Positions 39,786 to 47,521 of a DNA stretch of 47,521 nucleotides are shown piece by piece. The position numbers and the translations under genes are program-made. Within the stretch, counting starts at the first letter, position 1; every line of letters starts with the position of its first letter. The DNA comes from Alphaproteobacteria bacterium (GTDB lineage Bacteria > Pseudomonadota > Alphaproteobacteria > Reyranellales > Reyranellaceae): positions 1 to 47,521 of the forward strand of contig VGCH01000022.1 of assembly GCA_016870115.1 (NCBI GenBank), given 5' to 3'. The notes under the pieces were generated by a model. The model made no database searches. It saw nothing but the letters and a program-made list of their open reading frames with translations, and was not told where the DNA came from.

Positions 39786-40707
39786 GGGCCCCCAGGCTCA
39801 CCGTGTACTGGAGCAGAAGCTGGTGATCGAGCCGGCCGCTCGACCAGTCGCGGTTGCCCTGGACCCGGAAGCGGCCGAACTCGCTCGTGTAATAGGTGAG
39901 CGCGAGACTCTGGCGCCCGCGTGTCTGGCCCCAACCCTGCAGCGTGGTGCCGTCGGTCACGGCTGTGCCCCAATTATCGACGTAGACCGAGTCGGCCCGA
40001 ACGCCAACCTCCCAACTCGGCAGGAAGCGCCACACGGCCTGCCCGCACCAGCCCCAGCCGACGCTTTCGTGGTCGACGCCGTTGATGCCACCGAAATCGT
40101 GGCGGAGCATCAGCTCGCCCGGAAGTCGTACATGCTGCTCGGCGGGCTTGCCCGTCGGTGCCCACTTGAAGACGCCGTCGAGCACCGACACCGACGAGAG
40201 GCCCGCGAAGTTCATCGTGCCGTTGTCGACGGAGCGCGCAAGCGACCGGCCGCGCAGGTGCGACGCGCCGATGCGGTACGACATGTTCTGCGCGATGTCG
40301 TCGCCGACCCGCAGGAAGCCGCCGCCGCTGCCAACGAAGGTGTGGCCACCGTTGAACGGATAGTTGCGGCCGCCGAAGACTTCCGCCCCGGCCTCAAGCA
40401 GGAACCCCAGCGGGGCCACCCACCGCACCTGCACGCCGTCGTCGCGGTACTGGTTGGACAGGAACGCGCGATAGGGCAGCGCGGCATCGGCGAAATCCCA
40501 CGAGTGGCGATGATGCTGGTTCAGATACCCGATGCCGGAGAAGAAGCGGCCACCCTTCAGCGCAAAGCCGTATGGTAGGGAGAGCGTTTCGAGGTAGGCT
40601 TCCTCGACGGATACCGCGTTGGCGTTGTCGATGGCGAGAATGAAGGTGCCGAAGAGCGTGTTGTCGATGTTGGCCGAGACAGACAGCTCGCCCTCGCCCA
40701 GACGCAC
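39766..40707 (-). pseudogene. zinc-cluster outer-membrane beta-barrel protein, 5' end missing
   Basis: The minus-strand frame from 40707 (GTG) encodes about 313 residues of alternating, aromatic-ended strands such as RFFSGIGYLNQHH, YRAFLSNQYRDDGVQVRW and RQSLALTYYTSEFGRFRVQG, ending LLLQYTVSLG, all typical of an outer-membrane barrel found beside zinc uptake genes. No signal peptide is present: the frame simply opens at VRLGEGELSVSANID, which looks like the first strand of the barrel, and the TRAP permease gene ends 22 nt upstream. So the signal and N-terminal part seem to be lost. As it stands the product could not reach the outer membrane. Confidence 0.7.
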
Positions 40708-40729
40708 CCAAACGATCGGGCGGCCAGGC

Positions 40730-42742
40730 TCAGGCCGGCGCGGCTTTTCTCCGCCAGTGCAGCACGAACACGCCGACCAAGAGGGCGAGCCCGATAGCCC
40801 GCGCGGCCCAGGTTCCGCCGACCCACTGATCGACCAGGTCCGGGAACGTGAGCGCGAGCCCCGCCGCCAGGCAAACCAGACGCTCGCCGACGCCGAGCCG
40901 CACCCGCGCGAAGCCCTGCGCCGCCAGCGCCAGCGCGAGGATGCCCGCGGCGGTGCCGAGCGTCACCCAAACGATCGAGAGCCAGCCCTCGCCCTTGGGC
41001 GTCTGGAGCAGGAGCCCGATGCCGATCGGGTCGAGCACGAAGACGAACGGCACGAAGAACGCCGGCAGCGCGTACTTCCAGCTCTGCAGCGTCGTGATGT
41101 AGGGATCCGCCCGCGTCAGCGTCGCGGCGGCGAAGGGCGAGAGCGCCGTCGGCGGCGACACCTCGGAGAGCACCGCATAGTAGAAGATGAACATGTGCGC
41201 GGCGTAATCCGGCACACCGAGCTTGATCAGCGCCGGCGCCGCGATCACCGCGCACATGATGTAGGAGGCGGTCACCGGCACCGCGAGGCCCACGATCCAG
41301 ACGATCAGCGAGGTATAGAGCGCGGTGAGAAACAGCGACCCGCCGGCGAGATCGATCACGATGCCCGAGAACTTGAGCGCGAGGCCGGTCTTGGTGATCA
41401 CGCCCACGATGATGCCGGCGCAAGCGCAGGTCGCCGCCACGCCCAGCGCCTGGATCGAGCCGGCGGCCAGCGCGTTCAGCAGCTTTGGCGGAAACAGCGC
41501 GGTATCGGAGCGCAGGTAGCTGACCGCGATCGCCAGAAGGATCGACCAGAACACCGCGTAGGTCGCCGAGAAGCCCCAGATCATCAGGGCGACGACCGAG
41601 ATCAGCGACGTGAAATGGAAGCCATAGCGGGTCAGCAGATAGCGGACGCCCTGGTCGCCACCGGTGTCGACCGGTTTCAGATCGTAGCGCCGCGCGTCGA
41701 TCTCGGTCATGACGAGGAGACCGAAGTAGTAGAGACACGTCGGGATCAGCGCCATGCGCACGATCTCTAGGTAGGACATCTTGAGGTACTCGGCGATCAG
41801 GAACGCCGCCGCGCCCAGCACCGGCGGCGACAGGATCGCGCCGAGACCGCCGGCCGCCAGCAAGCCGCCCGCCGCCGAGGGCCCGTAACCGGCGCGCTTC
41901 ATGATCGGCCAGGCGACGGTGCCGATGGTCACCGTGGTCGCCACGCCCGACCCCGAGGGGCCGCCCAGCAGGAACGACGACAGCACGACCGCGCGGCCGG
42001 TGGCGTTGCGCTGCCCCTTCATCGCGCGCATCGAGAAGTCGATGAAGAACTTGCCCGCACCCGAGGCCTGGAGCACGGCGCCGAAGATGGTGAAGAGCAC
42101 GATCACCGTCGCCGACACGTCGATCGCCGAACCGAAGATGCCGTTCAGCGTCATGTAGAGCTCGGCCACCATGTCGGAGGCGGGATAGCCCTTGTGCGTC
42201 CACGGTGCCGGCAGATGGTTGCCGAAAAGGGCGTAGATCCAGAACAGCAGCGCCAGCACCGGCATGATCAGCCCGGTGGTCCGTCGCGTGGCTTCCAGCA
42301 CGAGCAGGATCAGCACCGCGCCCACGACCAGGTCCATGCGCTCGGGCGAAACGTAGCGGTCGAGAAAGTCGTCCTTGCCCGCGAGATTGGTCCAGGTGCC
42401 GCCGGTGGTCATGTACCAGATCACAACCAGCACAAGCGCCGCGGCGCCGACGTCCCAAGGCGCGATGCGGTTGCGCCAGGCGCGGGTCGCGGGAAACAGC
42501 AGGAAGACCAGCGACAGCGCGAAGGCGACATGGACCTCGCGCATGGTCTGCTGGTCGATCGTGCTCGCCGCGGCATAGAGATGGAACAGCGTCATGGCGA
42601 CCGCGATGCCGGTCAGCACAGCGCCCCAGAGACCGACAAGGCGATGGGTGACGCCCTCTTCCTGCTCGATCAGCGCCTCGACGCGGCGGCGTTCGTCATC
42701 GCCGACCTCGGGCGTCGCCGCCATCGCACTACGCTCCGCCAT
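40730..42742 (-). CDS. TRAP transporter permease, fused 4TM/12TM type
   Basis: A 670-aa fusion of the small DctQ-like (N-terminal, about 30-170) and large DctM-like (about 190-640) membrane subunits, which drive uptake with the ion gradient. It contains many hydrophobic helices; GGPSGSGVATTVTIGTVAWP and SPPVLGAAAFLIAEYL are characteristic of the fused family that pairs with TAXI receptors. The ATG at 42742 begins MAERSAMAATPEVGDDE, a soluble N-tail. It follows the TAXI receptor gene after 62 nt that hold a terminator-like hairpin. It ends beside the truncated barrel gene. Confidence 0.93.
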   Translation of the reverse strand: MAERSAMAATPEVGDDERRRVEALIEQEEGVTHRLVGLWGAVLTGIAVAMTLFHLYAAASTIDQQTMREVHVAFALSLVFLLFPATRAWRNRIAPWDVGAAALVLVVIWYMTTGGTWTNLAGKDDFLDRYVSPERMDLVVGAVLILLVLEATRRTTGLIMPVLALLFWIYALFGNHLPAPWTHKGYPASDMVAELYMTLNGIFGSAIDVSATVIVLFTIFGAVLQASGAGKFFIDFSMRAMKGQRNATGRAVVLSSFLLGGPSGSGVATTVTIGTVAWPIMKRAGYGPSAAGGLLAAGGLGAILSPPVLGAAAFLIAEYLKMSYLEIVRMALIPTCLYYFGLLVMTEIDARRYDLKPVDTGGDQGVRYLLTRYGFHFTSLISVVALMIWGFSATYAVFWSILLAIAVSYLRSDTALFPPKLLNALAAGSIQALGVAATCACAGIIVGVITKTGLALKFSGIVIDLAGGSLFLTALYTSLIVWIVGLAVPVTASYIMCAVIAAPALIKLGVPDYAAHMFIFYYAVLSEVSPPTALSPFAAATLTRADPYITTLQSWKYALPAFFVPFVFVLDPIGIGLLLQTPKGEGWLSIVWVTLGTAAGILALALAAQGFARVRLGVGERLVCLAAGLALTFPDLVDQWVGGTWAARAIGLALLVGVFVLHWRRKAAPA

Positions 42743-42753
42743 CCCCGTCCCCC

Positions 42754-42786
42754 AAAAAGAAACGGGGCCCCCGCGGGAGCCCCGTT
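42754..42786 (-). terminator. terminator/attenuator between the TAXI receptor and the TRAP permease
   Basis: On the minus strand AACGGGGC and GCCCCGTT (arms 42786-42779 and 42768-42761) form an 8-bp stem with a GC-rich loop that can extend it, followed by TTTCTTTTT (down to 42754). It lies 18 nt after the receptor stop and before the permease, fitting partial termination that leaves more receptor than permease. Confidence 0.75.
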
Positions 42787-42804
42787 CAACAACCGCCTTG
42801 GCGG

Positions 42805-43767
42805 CTATTGTAGCTTGATGCCCTTCTCGGTGAAGAACTTAATCGCACCGGAGTGGAAGGGAACCGAGGAATTGGCCTGCTTCTGGTTCTCCGCCGTCAT
42901 GTCGGTGGCGGCCTTGTGGGTCGCGACCAGATCGCCGTGGTTCTCCCACAGGGTCTTGATGATGGTGTAGGCCTGCTGGTCGGACATCGAGGCCGGCACG
43001 ACCAGGATGTTCCAGATCGCCATCACATTCGCGTCGTTGTCCTGGCCGGGATAGGACTTCGCCTTGATCTTCCCGTGGGCGTAGACCGGCCCGTGCGCCT
43101 TGATCATGCCGTCGACCAGATCGCGATGATCCACGAGCTTCATCTTGACGCCCTGGCTGGCCGCGAGATCGGTGATCGCCGCGACCGGCGGCCCGCCGGC
43201 GAAGAAGTAGCCGTCGAGCTTGCCGTCCTTCATGGCGTTGGTTGACTCGGCCGGCGCCAGACGCTCGCGCTTGATGTCGCTGTTCTTGAGACCGATCAGG
43301 TCCATCATGCGCTGGGCCATCACCTCGGAACCGCTGACCGGCGCGCCGGTCGAGAAACGTTTGCCCTTGATGTCGGCGAACTTGTTGATGCCCGTGCCTT
43401 CCATCGTGACGATGTGCACGAGGTTCGGATAGATGATGGCCAGGGCGCGGGTCTGTGAGACCTTGTCCTTGAACTTGTCCTCGCCCCGGATCGCGTCATA
43501 GGCCGTGTCGGCCTGGGTAAGCGCGACATGGGCCTTGCCGTCGCGCAGCATGTGCAGGTTGGCGACCGAGCCGGCGGTCGCTTCCGCGGTCACCGACCAG
43601 CCCTGCACCTTCTTGCTCAGGAGATTGGCCATTGCGCCGCCCAGCGGATAGTAGACGCCGCCGGTCGTCCCGGTGGCGATCGAGAACTGGTTCTGGGCAA
43701 GTGCGGGCGCCGCAACGAGGGCACCGACCGCGAGCGCGGCGGCGCCGATAATCTGACGACGGATCAT
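42805..43767 (-). CDS. TRAP transporter TAXI-family solute-binding protein
   Basis: A 320-aa periplasmic receptor. The ATG at 43767 has GGAGG upstream and gives MIRRQIIGAAALAVGALVAA, a signal peptide ending ALAQ near residue 25. FSIATGTTGGVYYPLGGAMA is the family signature; FSTGAPVSGSEVMAQRMMD and LDGYFFAGGPPVAAITDLA follow in order. Family members bind carboxylates such as glutamate or 2-oxoacids; the ligand here cannot be read. It is followed by a terminator-like hairpin and the fused TRAP permease. Confidence 0.93.
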   Translation of the reverse strand: MIRRQIIGAAALAVGALVAAPALAQNQFSIATGTTGGVYYPLGGAMANLLSKKVQGWSVTAEATAGSVANLHMLRDGKAHVALTQADTAYDAIRGEDKFKDKVSQTRALAIIYPNLVHIVTMEGTGINKFADIKGKRFSTGAPVSGSEVMAQRMMDLIGLKNSDIKRERLAPAESTNAMKDGKLDGYFFAGGPPVAAITDLAASQGVKMKLVDHRDLVDGMIKAHGPVYAHGKIKAKSYPGQDNDANVMAIWNILVVPASMSDQQAYTIIKTLWENHGDLVATHKAATDMTAENQKQANSSVPFHSGAIKFFTEKGIKLQ

Positions 43768-43889
43768 TTCTGGAAGCCTCCCAAGCGCCGGCACCGGCCG
43801 GCCGCCGCACATGTGGCGGTTCCTGCGAAAACCGCAAGGGAGAAATGCGATTCCCGAAACGACAAAAGGGCGGTGTGGAAAGGCTTTCT

Positions 43890-44351
43890 CTATAGCCCCG
43901 CGACCCACATTTCCCGCTCGGCCGCCCGCCGCCGCACCAGCCCCGGCAGGATGCCGGCCGGCGACTGGACCCAGCGGCCGAACTGGTCTGCGGCCGCCCG
44001 CAGCTCGCCGCGATTGACCAGCCGCCGCAGGGTCGAGGCCGCCAAGGCGCCCTCGCCCAAGTTGTAGGTGAAGCTCACCAGCGCGGCGTAGCAGGGATCC
44101 GTGAGCGGCACCTCGATCAGGCGGCACACCGCCCGCTCGTAGCGGGCCATGTCGCGCCGCAACAGCGCCTCGCCCTGCTCGGTCGTGAGCGGGGTGGGCC
44201 AGCTTTCGCCGGCCGTCACCACATGCCCGTAACCGATCGTCGGATAGCCCGCCGGACAGACATAGACCGTGGCGCTGAACCCCTCGAAATGCCGGATCAG
44301 CGCCAGGCCGTCGTCGTCGATCGCGCGCGGCGAGCGCGGGAGCGCGCTCAT
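43890..44351 (-). CDS. GH24 endolysin (phage-type lysozyme)
   Basis: A 153-aa muramidase that cuts the glycan strands of peptidoglycan. HFEGFSATVY and GYPTIGYGHV give the catalytic triad in the E-8aa-C-5aa-T form: Glu23, Cys32, Thr38; several phage endolysins use Cys in place of Asp. There is no signal peptide or SAR helix (start MSALPRSPRA at 44351), so release would need a holin, and the gene just upstream, overlapping by 4 nt (ATGA), encodes one. The remaining residues (YAALVSFTYNLGEGALAAST) match the helical lobe. Part of a two-gene lysis cassette without other phage genes nearby. Confidence 0.92.
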   Translation of the reverse strand: MSALPRSPRAIDDDGLALIRHFEGFSATVYVCPAGYPTIGYGHVVTAGESWPTPLTTEQGEALLRRDMARYERAVCRLIEVPLTDPCYAALVSFTYNLGEGALAASTLRRLVNRGELRAAADQFGRWVQSPAGILPGLVRRRAAEREMWVAGL

Positions 44352-45034
44352 GCGCGCGCCCGTTCCTTGTTGAAGGTCCGGTTGCCGAACCAGAAGGTGA
44401 TGATGGCCGACCAGATCGCCCAATCCTCGTTGCCCCACATGGTGACGACGACGGACGCGAAGCCGATCGCGCCGACCGCTTCGGCCGACAGAAGGATGAA
44501 CTGCGCCAGCTTCAACGCCGCGTAGAGCAGGAAGAACATCAGCGTCAGCGACGGGCGGATCATGGCGGCGAAGGCATCCACCCAGGTCACGCCGGACGGC
44601 TTCGACGCCGCCCCGAAGGCCAGCGCGTCGTGCTGCACATCGGCGAGCGCGTTGATCTCCGCCATCTTGGCGGCGTGACCCAGCTCGACCAGCCGGGCAT
44701 GGATCGCCGCCTGTTCGCGCATGAACTCGAGCTGATGCTTGTGATCCTGTTTGCGCTCGAAGAAGGCGAGGATGCGGGGAAGGCCGGACCCGAACAGGCC
44801 GATCAGCGAACCGAGTAGCGCGAGCATGTGTTCCTCCTGCGCCCAGTGTTGCATCAGCATGCGAAACGCGACCTCGAGCAGCCGGGTTTCGAGCGCGATC
44901 AATGCCGCCAGCGCGGCCCAGATGACGCGCTTGATGGTGCGCAGATCGTCCCGGATGCCGGCGTAGCGTTCGGCACAGACAGCTTCGTGGGCGGTGAGCC
45001 GCAGGTCGATATCGTGAATGGTCGTCTCGGTCAC
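44348..45034 (-). CDS. GTA-type 3TM holin with N-terminal extension (possible dual start)
   Basis: The full frame from the GTG at 45034 (AAAGGAGAG site) codes for 228 aa. An internal ATG at 44827 has an even better site, GCAGGAGGAACAC, and gives a 159-aa protein starting MLALLGSLIGLFGSGLPRIL. This shorter form matches the GTA_holin_3TM pattern: a first helix, a charged middle segment (FERKQDHKHQLEFMREQ), then helices at IRPSLTLMFFLLYAALKLAQ and the end IITFWFGNRTF. The extension (VTETTIHDIDLRLTAHEAVC) adds a helix near VIWAALAALIALETRLL. Both starts may be used, or two ancestral genes are fused in frame. It overlaps the endolysin gene by 4 nt and diverges from the DapA-family gene. Confidence 0.8.
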   Translation of the reverse strand: MTETTIHDIDLRLTAHEAVCAERYAGIRDDLRTIKRVIWAALAALIALETRLLEVAFRMLMQHWAQEEHMLALLGSLIGLFGSGLPRILAFFERKQDHKHQLEFMREQAAIHARLVELGHAAKMAEINALADVQHDALAFGAASKPSGVTWVDAFAAMIRPSLTLMFFLLYAALKLAQFILLSAEAVGAIGFASVVVTMWGNEDWAIWSAIITFWFGNRTFNKERARA

Positions 45035-45109
45035 TTTTCTCTCCTTTACGAGGTGACAGGGGCCCGTCCCTGTTTCACGATTGCGCGAGAAACTTCGGGA
45101 GGACGGACG

Positions 45110-46015
45110 ATGGCGAACAAACTGCAGGGCGTGATCCCGCCGATGACGACACCCTTCGCTGCCAATGGCGACGTGGTGCTTTCGGCAGTGAAGCCACAGG
45201 TCGACTGGATCGTCGGAGCCGGCGCACACGGGCTGGCCGCGGGCGGTTCGACCGGTGAAGGCCACACGCTCGATCCGGCGGAGTATCGCGACCTCGTCGC
45301 CGCGACGGTCGAAGCCGCCGCCGGTCGCGTACCCGTGGTCGCAGGCATCATTGTCGATTCGACGCGCGACGCGGTGCGGCGCGGCCGGGCGGTGCGCGAT
45401 CTCGGGGTGGCGGCGCTACAGGTGACGCCGGTGCACTATCTCTTCCGGCCCGACGACGAGGCGATGGTCCGCCACTTCCGCACCATGGCCGACGAGGCGG
45501 GCGTGCCGATCATCATCTACAACGTGGTGCCCTGGAGCTACCTCTCGCCGGCGCTGCTGGTGCGGATCATGAAAGAGGTGCCGCTGGTCGTGGGCGTGAA
45601 GCAGAGCGCGGGCGACCTCAAGCTCTTCGCCGACCTGATGCTGGCGGTGCCGCCGGGCAAGTCGATCTTCTCGGCCGTCGATGCGCTCATGTATCCTTCC
45701 TACACCTTGGGCGCCCACGGCTCGATCGCCGCCATCCTGTCGGCGGCGCCCCATGCCTCGGTGGCACTGTGGAACGCGGTCAAGGCGGGCGATCACGCGC
45801 GCGCGCTCGACCTCCACGGCAAGCTGCTCGCGCTGTGGAATGCGATGATCGCCGACAATCTGCCGGCTTGCACCAAGTTCGCCCAGAGCCTGCAGGGAGT
45901 CGACGCGATGGAGCCGCGCGCGCCCATGCCGGCGGCGACAGCGGCCCAACGCGCCGCGATCGAGCCCGCGCTCAAGGCGCTGGGGGCGATTCCGGCCACG
46001 CGCCGGTCGGCCTGA
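45110..46015 (+). CDS. dihydrodipicolinate synthase (DapA) family aldolase/lyase
   Basis: A 301-aa class I aldolase of the DapA/NAL superfamily. GVIPPMTTPFAANGDV opens the TIM barrel, GGSTGEGHTLDPAEYRDLV is the substrate-carboxylate loop (here GSTGEG), Tyr137 in IIYNVVPW and Lys164 in VVGVKQSAGD are the catalytic tyrosine and the Schiff-base lysine. The ATG at 45110 follows GGGAGGACGG and is preferred over the longer frame. The family includes enzymes for pyruvate-derived carbon chains other than lysine synthesis, and the lack of lysine-pathway neighbours leaves the substrate open. It diverges from the lysis cassette and ends just before a convergent reductase gene. Confidence 0.9.
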   Translation: MANKLQGVIPPMTTPFAANGDVVLSAVKPQVDWIVGAGAHGLAAGGSTGEGHTLDPAEYRDLVAATVEAAAGRVPVVAGIIVDSTRDAVRRGRAVRDLGVAALQVTPVHYLFRPDDEAMVRHFRTMADEAGVPIIIYNVVPWSYLSPALLVRIMKEVPLVVGVKQSAGDLKLFADLMLAVPPGKSIFSAVDALMYPSYTLGAHGSIAAILSAAPHASVALWNAVKAGDHARALDLHGKLLALWNAMIADNLPACTKFAQSLQGVDAMEPRAPMPAATAAQRAAIEPALKALGAIPATRRSA

Positions 46016-46024
46016 GGCCCGGAG

Positions 46025-46762
46025 TCAGCCGTTGGACAGACGATAACGCAGCCAGACCGCGCCGCCCTCCAGGACGGTGTGGCTGGCCAGCGTCATGCGC
46101 TCGACCGGGGCCGGACCGAGATCGGTGTCGCCCGAATTGAAGACGATCGGACCGCCCGTGCTGCCATCGACGACCGGCGCGACCACGAGGCTGATCTCGT
46201 CGACTAGGCCCGCGCGCAGCAGCGCACCGTTGGCGCCACCCCCGCCTTCCAGCAGCAGGCGCGTGATGCCGAGGTCGCGGTTGAGCGTTTCCAACGCGTC
46301 CGCGAGATCGATCGCCTCAGCGCCCGCGAAGATGTAGGAGACGCCGTCGCGGCGCAGGCCCGCGAGATGGCTGTCGGGCACCCGCGCGGTCAGGATCACC
46401 AGGATCGGATCGCCGCCGACATCACCGCGCTCCCAGCAGGCCCGCCCCTGCGCATCGAGGAAGATGCCCCAGGCCTTGACCGCGCGGCGTTTGGCCTCGG
46501 GCATCGCGTACCAGTTCTCGCGCGCGAACCGCTCCGAGGTCGGCGGATAGACCTTGCCCTTGCCGCGCGCGAACTCCTGGGCAGTGACGCGGCCGCACAG
46601 CCACGAGCCACCGGCGCCGGGCGCGCCGCCCGCCTCGGCGACCAGCCGGTCGTGCAGGGTCTCAAACAGGTTTGGCACCACATTGGCGCGCGGCCGCCAG
46701 CGGCTGCCCCAGATACGGCCGTCGATGCTGCTGACCATGTGGCAGAGGACATAGGGTTTCAT
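46025..46762 (-). CDS. RibD C-terminal-type reductase (dihydrofolate reductase family)
   Basis: A 245-aa NADPH-dependent reductase related to the RibD C-terminal and DHFR folds. MKPYVLCHMVSSIDGRIWG is the first strand and helix with the conserved S-x-D-G-R/K, GITRLLLEGGGGANGALLRA near 165-184 is the nucleotide-binding loop, and LVDEISLVVAPVVDGS follows. Family members act in riboflavin synthesis or on unrelated small molecules; the single-domain form without the deaminase half suggests the latter. Convergent with the DapA-family gene, 9 nt between stops. No signal peptide. Confidence 0.88.
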   Translation of the reverse strand: MKPYVLCHMVSSIDGRIWGSRWRPRANVVPNLFETLHDRLVAEAGGAPGAGGSWLCGRVTAQEFARGKGKVYPPTSERFARENWYAMPEAKRRAVKAWGIFLDAQGRACWERGDVGGDPILVILTARVPDSHLAGLRRDGVSYIFAGAEAIDLADALETLNRDLGITRLLLEGGGGANGALLRAGLVDEISLVVAPVVDGSTGGPIVFNSGDTDLGPAPVERMTLASHTVLEGGAVWLRYRLSNG

Positions 46763-46832
46763 GCCGCGAGCTTACGGCATGATGGTTCGGGCCGGAACGT
46801 CCCGTCCGTCGACTCACACGTTCCCGAGACCG

Positions 46833-47513
46833 TCAACGCTGCGACCGATCCAGCCGCAACACCTCTTCCCTGAAAGGGCCGGGGAGCAGGAACTCCTTCA
46901 ACTCGCGGTAGGGCACGATGATGGGGTTGTAGGGGTCGTAGATCAGGTTCTCGAGTTTATTGAAGCGCGCAGTGTGTTCGTGAACATGCAGCGCTATACC
47001 CCGCTCGGTCGGGAAGGCGTACAGAACGGAGGCCGGGCCTCCCCAGATCGCACGACTTTCATCCAGTGGCGGCAACGCCGAAGTCTGCCGCGCGAGATGT
47101 GCCCGGGCGATCGCTGACAGTCGTTCGACGCTGCGGTCGTCGCAAGCCTCCATCAACCCGGCGATGCGAACTGACATGTCTCCCGTTCTCTCGATCGGCT
47201 GGGTCCGGCGCCGACACGGGAGGGCACGAAGCTCAACGCCGCGTTCCAAATCCAGAATAGGCGCGCCGACTCGGGCGTAGAACGGAGAGGCGGAGTCAAC
47301 CCCCGTCCAGATGTCCGCCAGGAACAAGGAAACGAATCGCCGCGACGCGTAGACAACACGGGTCTCGTGCGGTTCGGCGAACTTGAGCAAGTCCGGCGGC
47401 AGATGTTGATCGGCCCCCATCGAGTGGTCCAGATGGAATGCTAGTTCAGAGTTGGCCGTTGCGCTAGTTGGAGCGTGGCCGGCGAAGCCGATCGGCGTAG
47501 CGCAGCCGGCCAT
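46833..47513 (-). CDS. protein of unknown function
   Basis: I do not recognise this protein of up to 226 aa. Two starts are possible: the ATG at 47513, or the ATG at 47420, which drops a low-complexity N-terminal part (MAGCATPIGFAG...). Neither has a strong ribosome site, and the upstream region lies outside the window. The middle (RFVSLFLADIWTG; PILDLERGVELRAL) and the end (NLIYDPYNPIIVPYRELKEF) look like real protein with balanced composition. Cysteines are few. No signal peptide, membrane helix or nucleotide-binding motif is clear. It stands apart from its neighbours. Confidence 0.55.
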   Translation of the reverse strand: MAGCATPIGFAGHAPTSATANSELAFHLDHSMGADQHLPPDLLKFAEPHETRVVYASRRFVSLFLADIWTGVDSASPFYARVGAPILDLERGVELRALPCRRRTQPIERTGDMSVRIAGLMEACDDRSVERLSAIARAHLARQTSALPPLDESRAIWGGPASVLYAFPTERGIALHVHEHTARFNKLENLIYDPYNPIIVPYRELKEFLLPGPFREEVLRLDRSQR

Positions 47514-47521
47514 GCGGCGAA

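Noticed and set aside
40557-42458. Minus-strand frame of 633 codons overlapping the TRAP permease
   Set aside because: Same-strand shadow of the permease; Arg/Gly/Asp-rich without hydrophobic helices.

Overview
The window is a GC-rich piece of a bacterial chromosome, most likely an alphaproteobacterium of the Rhodospirillales or a relative. Grounds: the carA-carB-greA run, the yqeY-dnaG-rpoD neighbourhood, a trxB-lsrB pair with a divergent Lrp gene, a TctC-type receptor, a TAXI-type TRAP transporter, CaiB-type CoA chemistry and a GTA-type lysis cassette. The genus is inferred, not shown.

Layout. 1-96: terminus of an IS3-family insertion sequence cut by the window edge. 509-2563: exported cyclophilin, then on the minus strand an NTF2-like protein and an MECR-like reductase. 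2641-5829: circularly permuted ATP-grasp, alpha-E and transglutaminase-like genes (the Anbu-associated set without Anbu), with a probable frameshift in the first and a lost catalytic cysteine in the third. 5956-9485: aspartate aminotransferase and an EF-G-like GTPase. 9598-11586: decayed thioredoxin-like gene, Mpo1-like membrane protein and MsrP. 11648-16019: tight operon of a tricarboxylate-type receptor, enoyl-CoA hydratase, small GIY-YIG-like protein, acyl-CoA dehydrogenase and CoA-transferase, suggesting uptake and CoA-dependent breakdown of an organic acid.

16083-19856: DUF6492-type protein, then trxB-lsrB facing lrp. The 3' region after lsrB is a string of hairpins ending in a clear minus-strand terminator, the best candidate in the window for an unrecognised RNA. 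19922-25487: YciB/IspZ-like protein and carA-carB-greA (pyrimidine and arginine precursor synthesis, transcript cleavage). 25665-30832: yqeY, dnaG, an exported nuclease and rpoD. 30846-37963: exported deaminase, amidohydrolase, membrane-embedded spermidine synthase-like protein, exported isoaspartyl methyltransferase-like protein, class I amidotransferase and an unrecognised protein.

38027-47513: tRNA-Thr(GGT) whose 3' end overlaps a zinc-type ABC permease on the other strand; its binding protein; an outer-membrane barrel gene lacking its 5' end next to a TRAP permease; a TAXI receptor with a terminator hairpin before the permease; a two-gene lysis cassette (holin with an internal in-frame start, and a GH24 endolysin); a DapA-family aldolase; a RibD-C reductase; and an unrecognised protein. 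No CRISPR array, rRNA, replication origin or complete prophage is visible.
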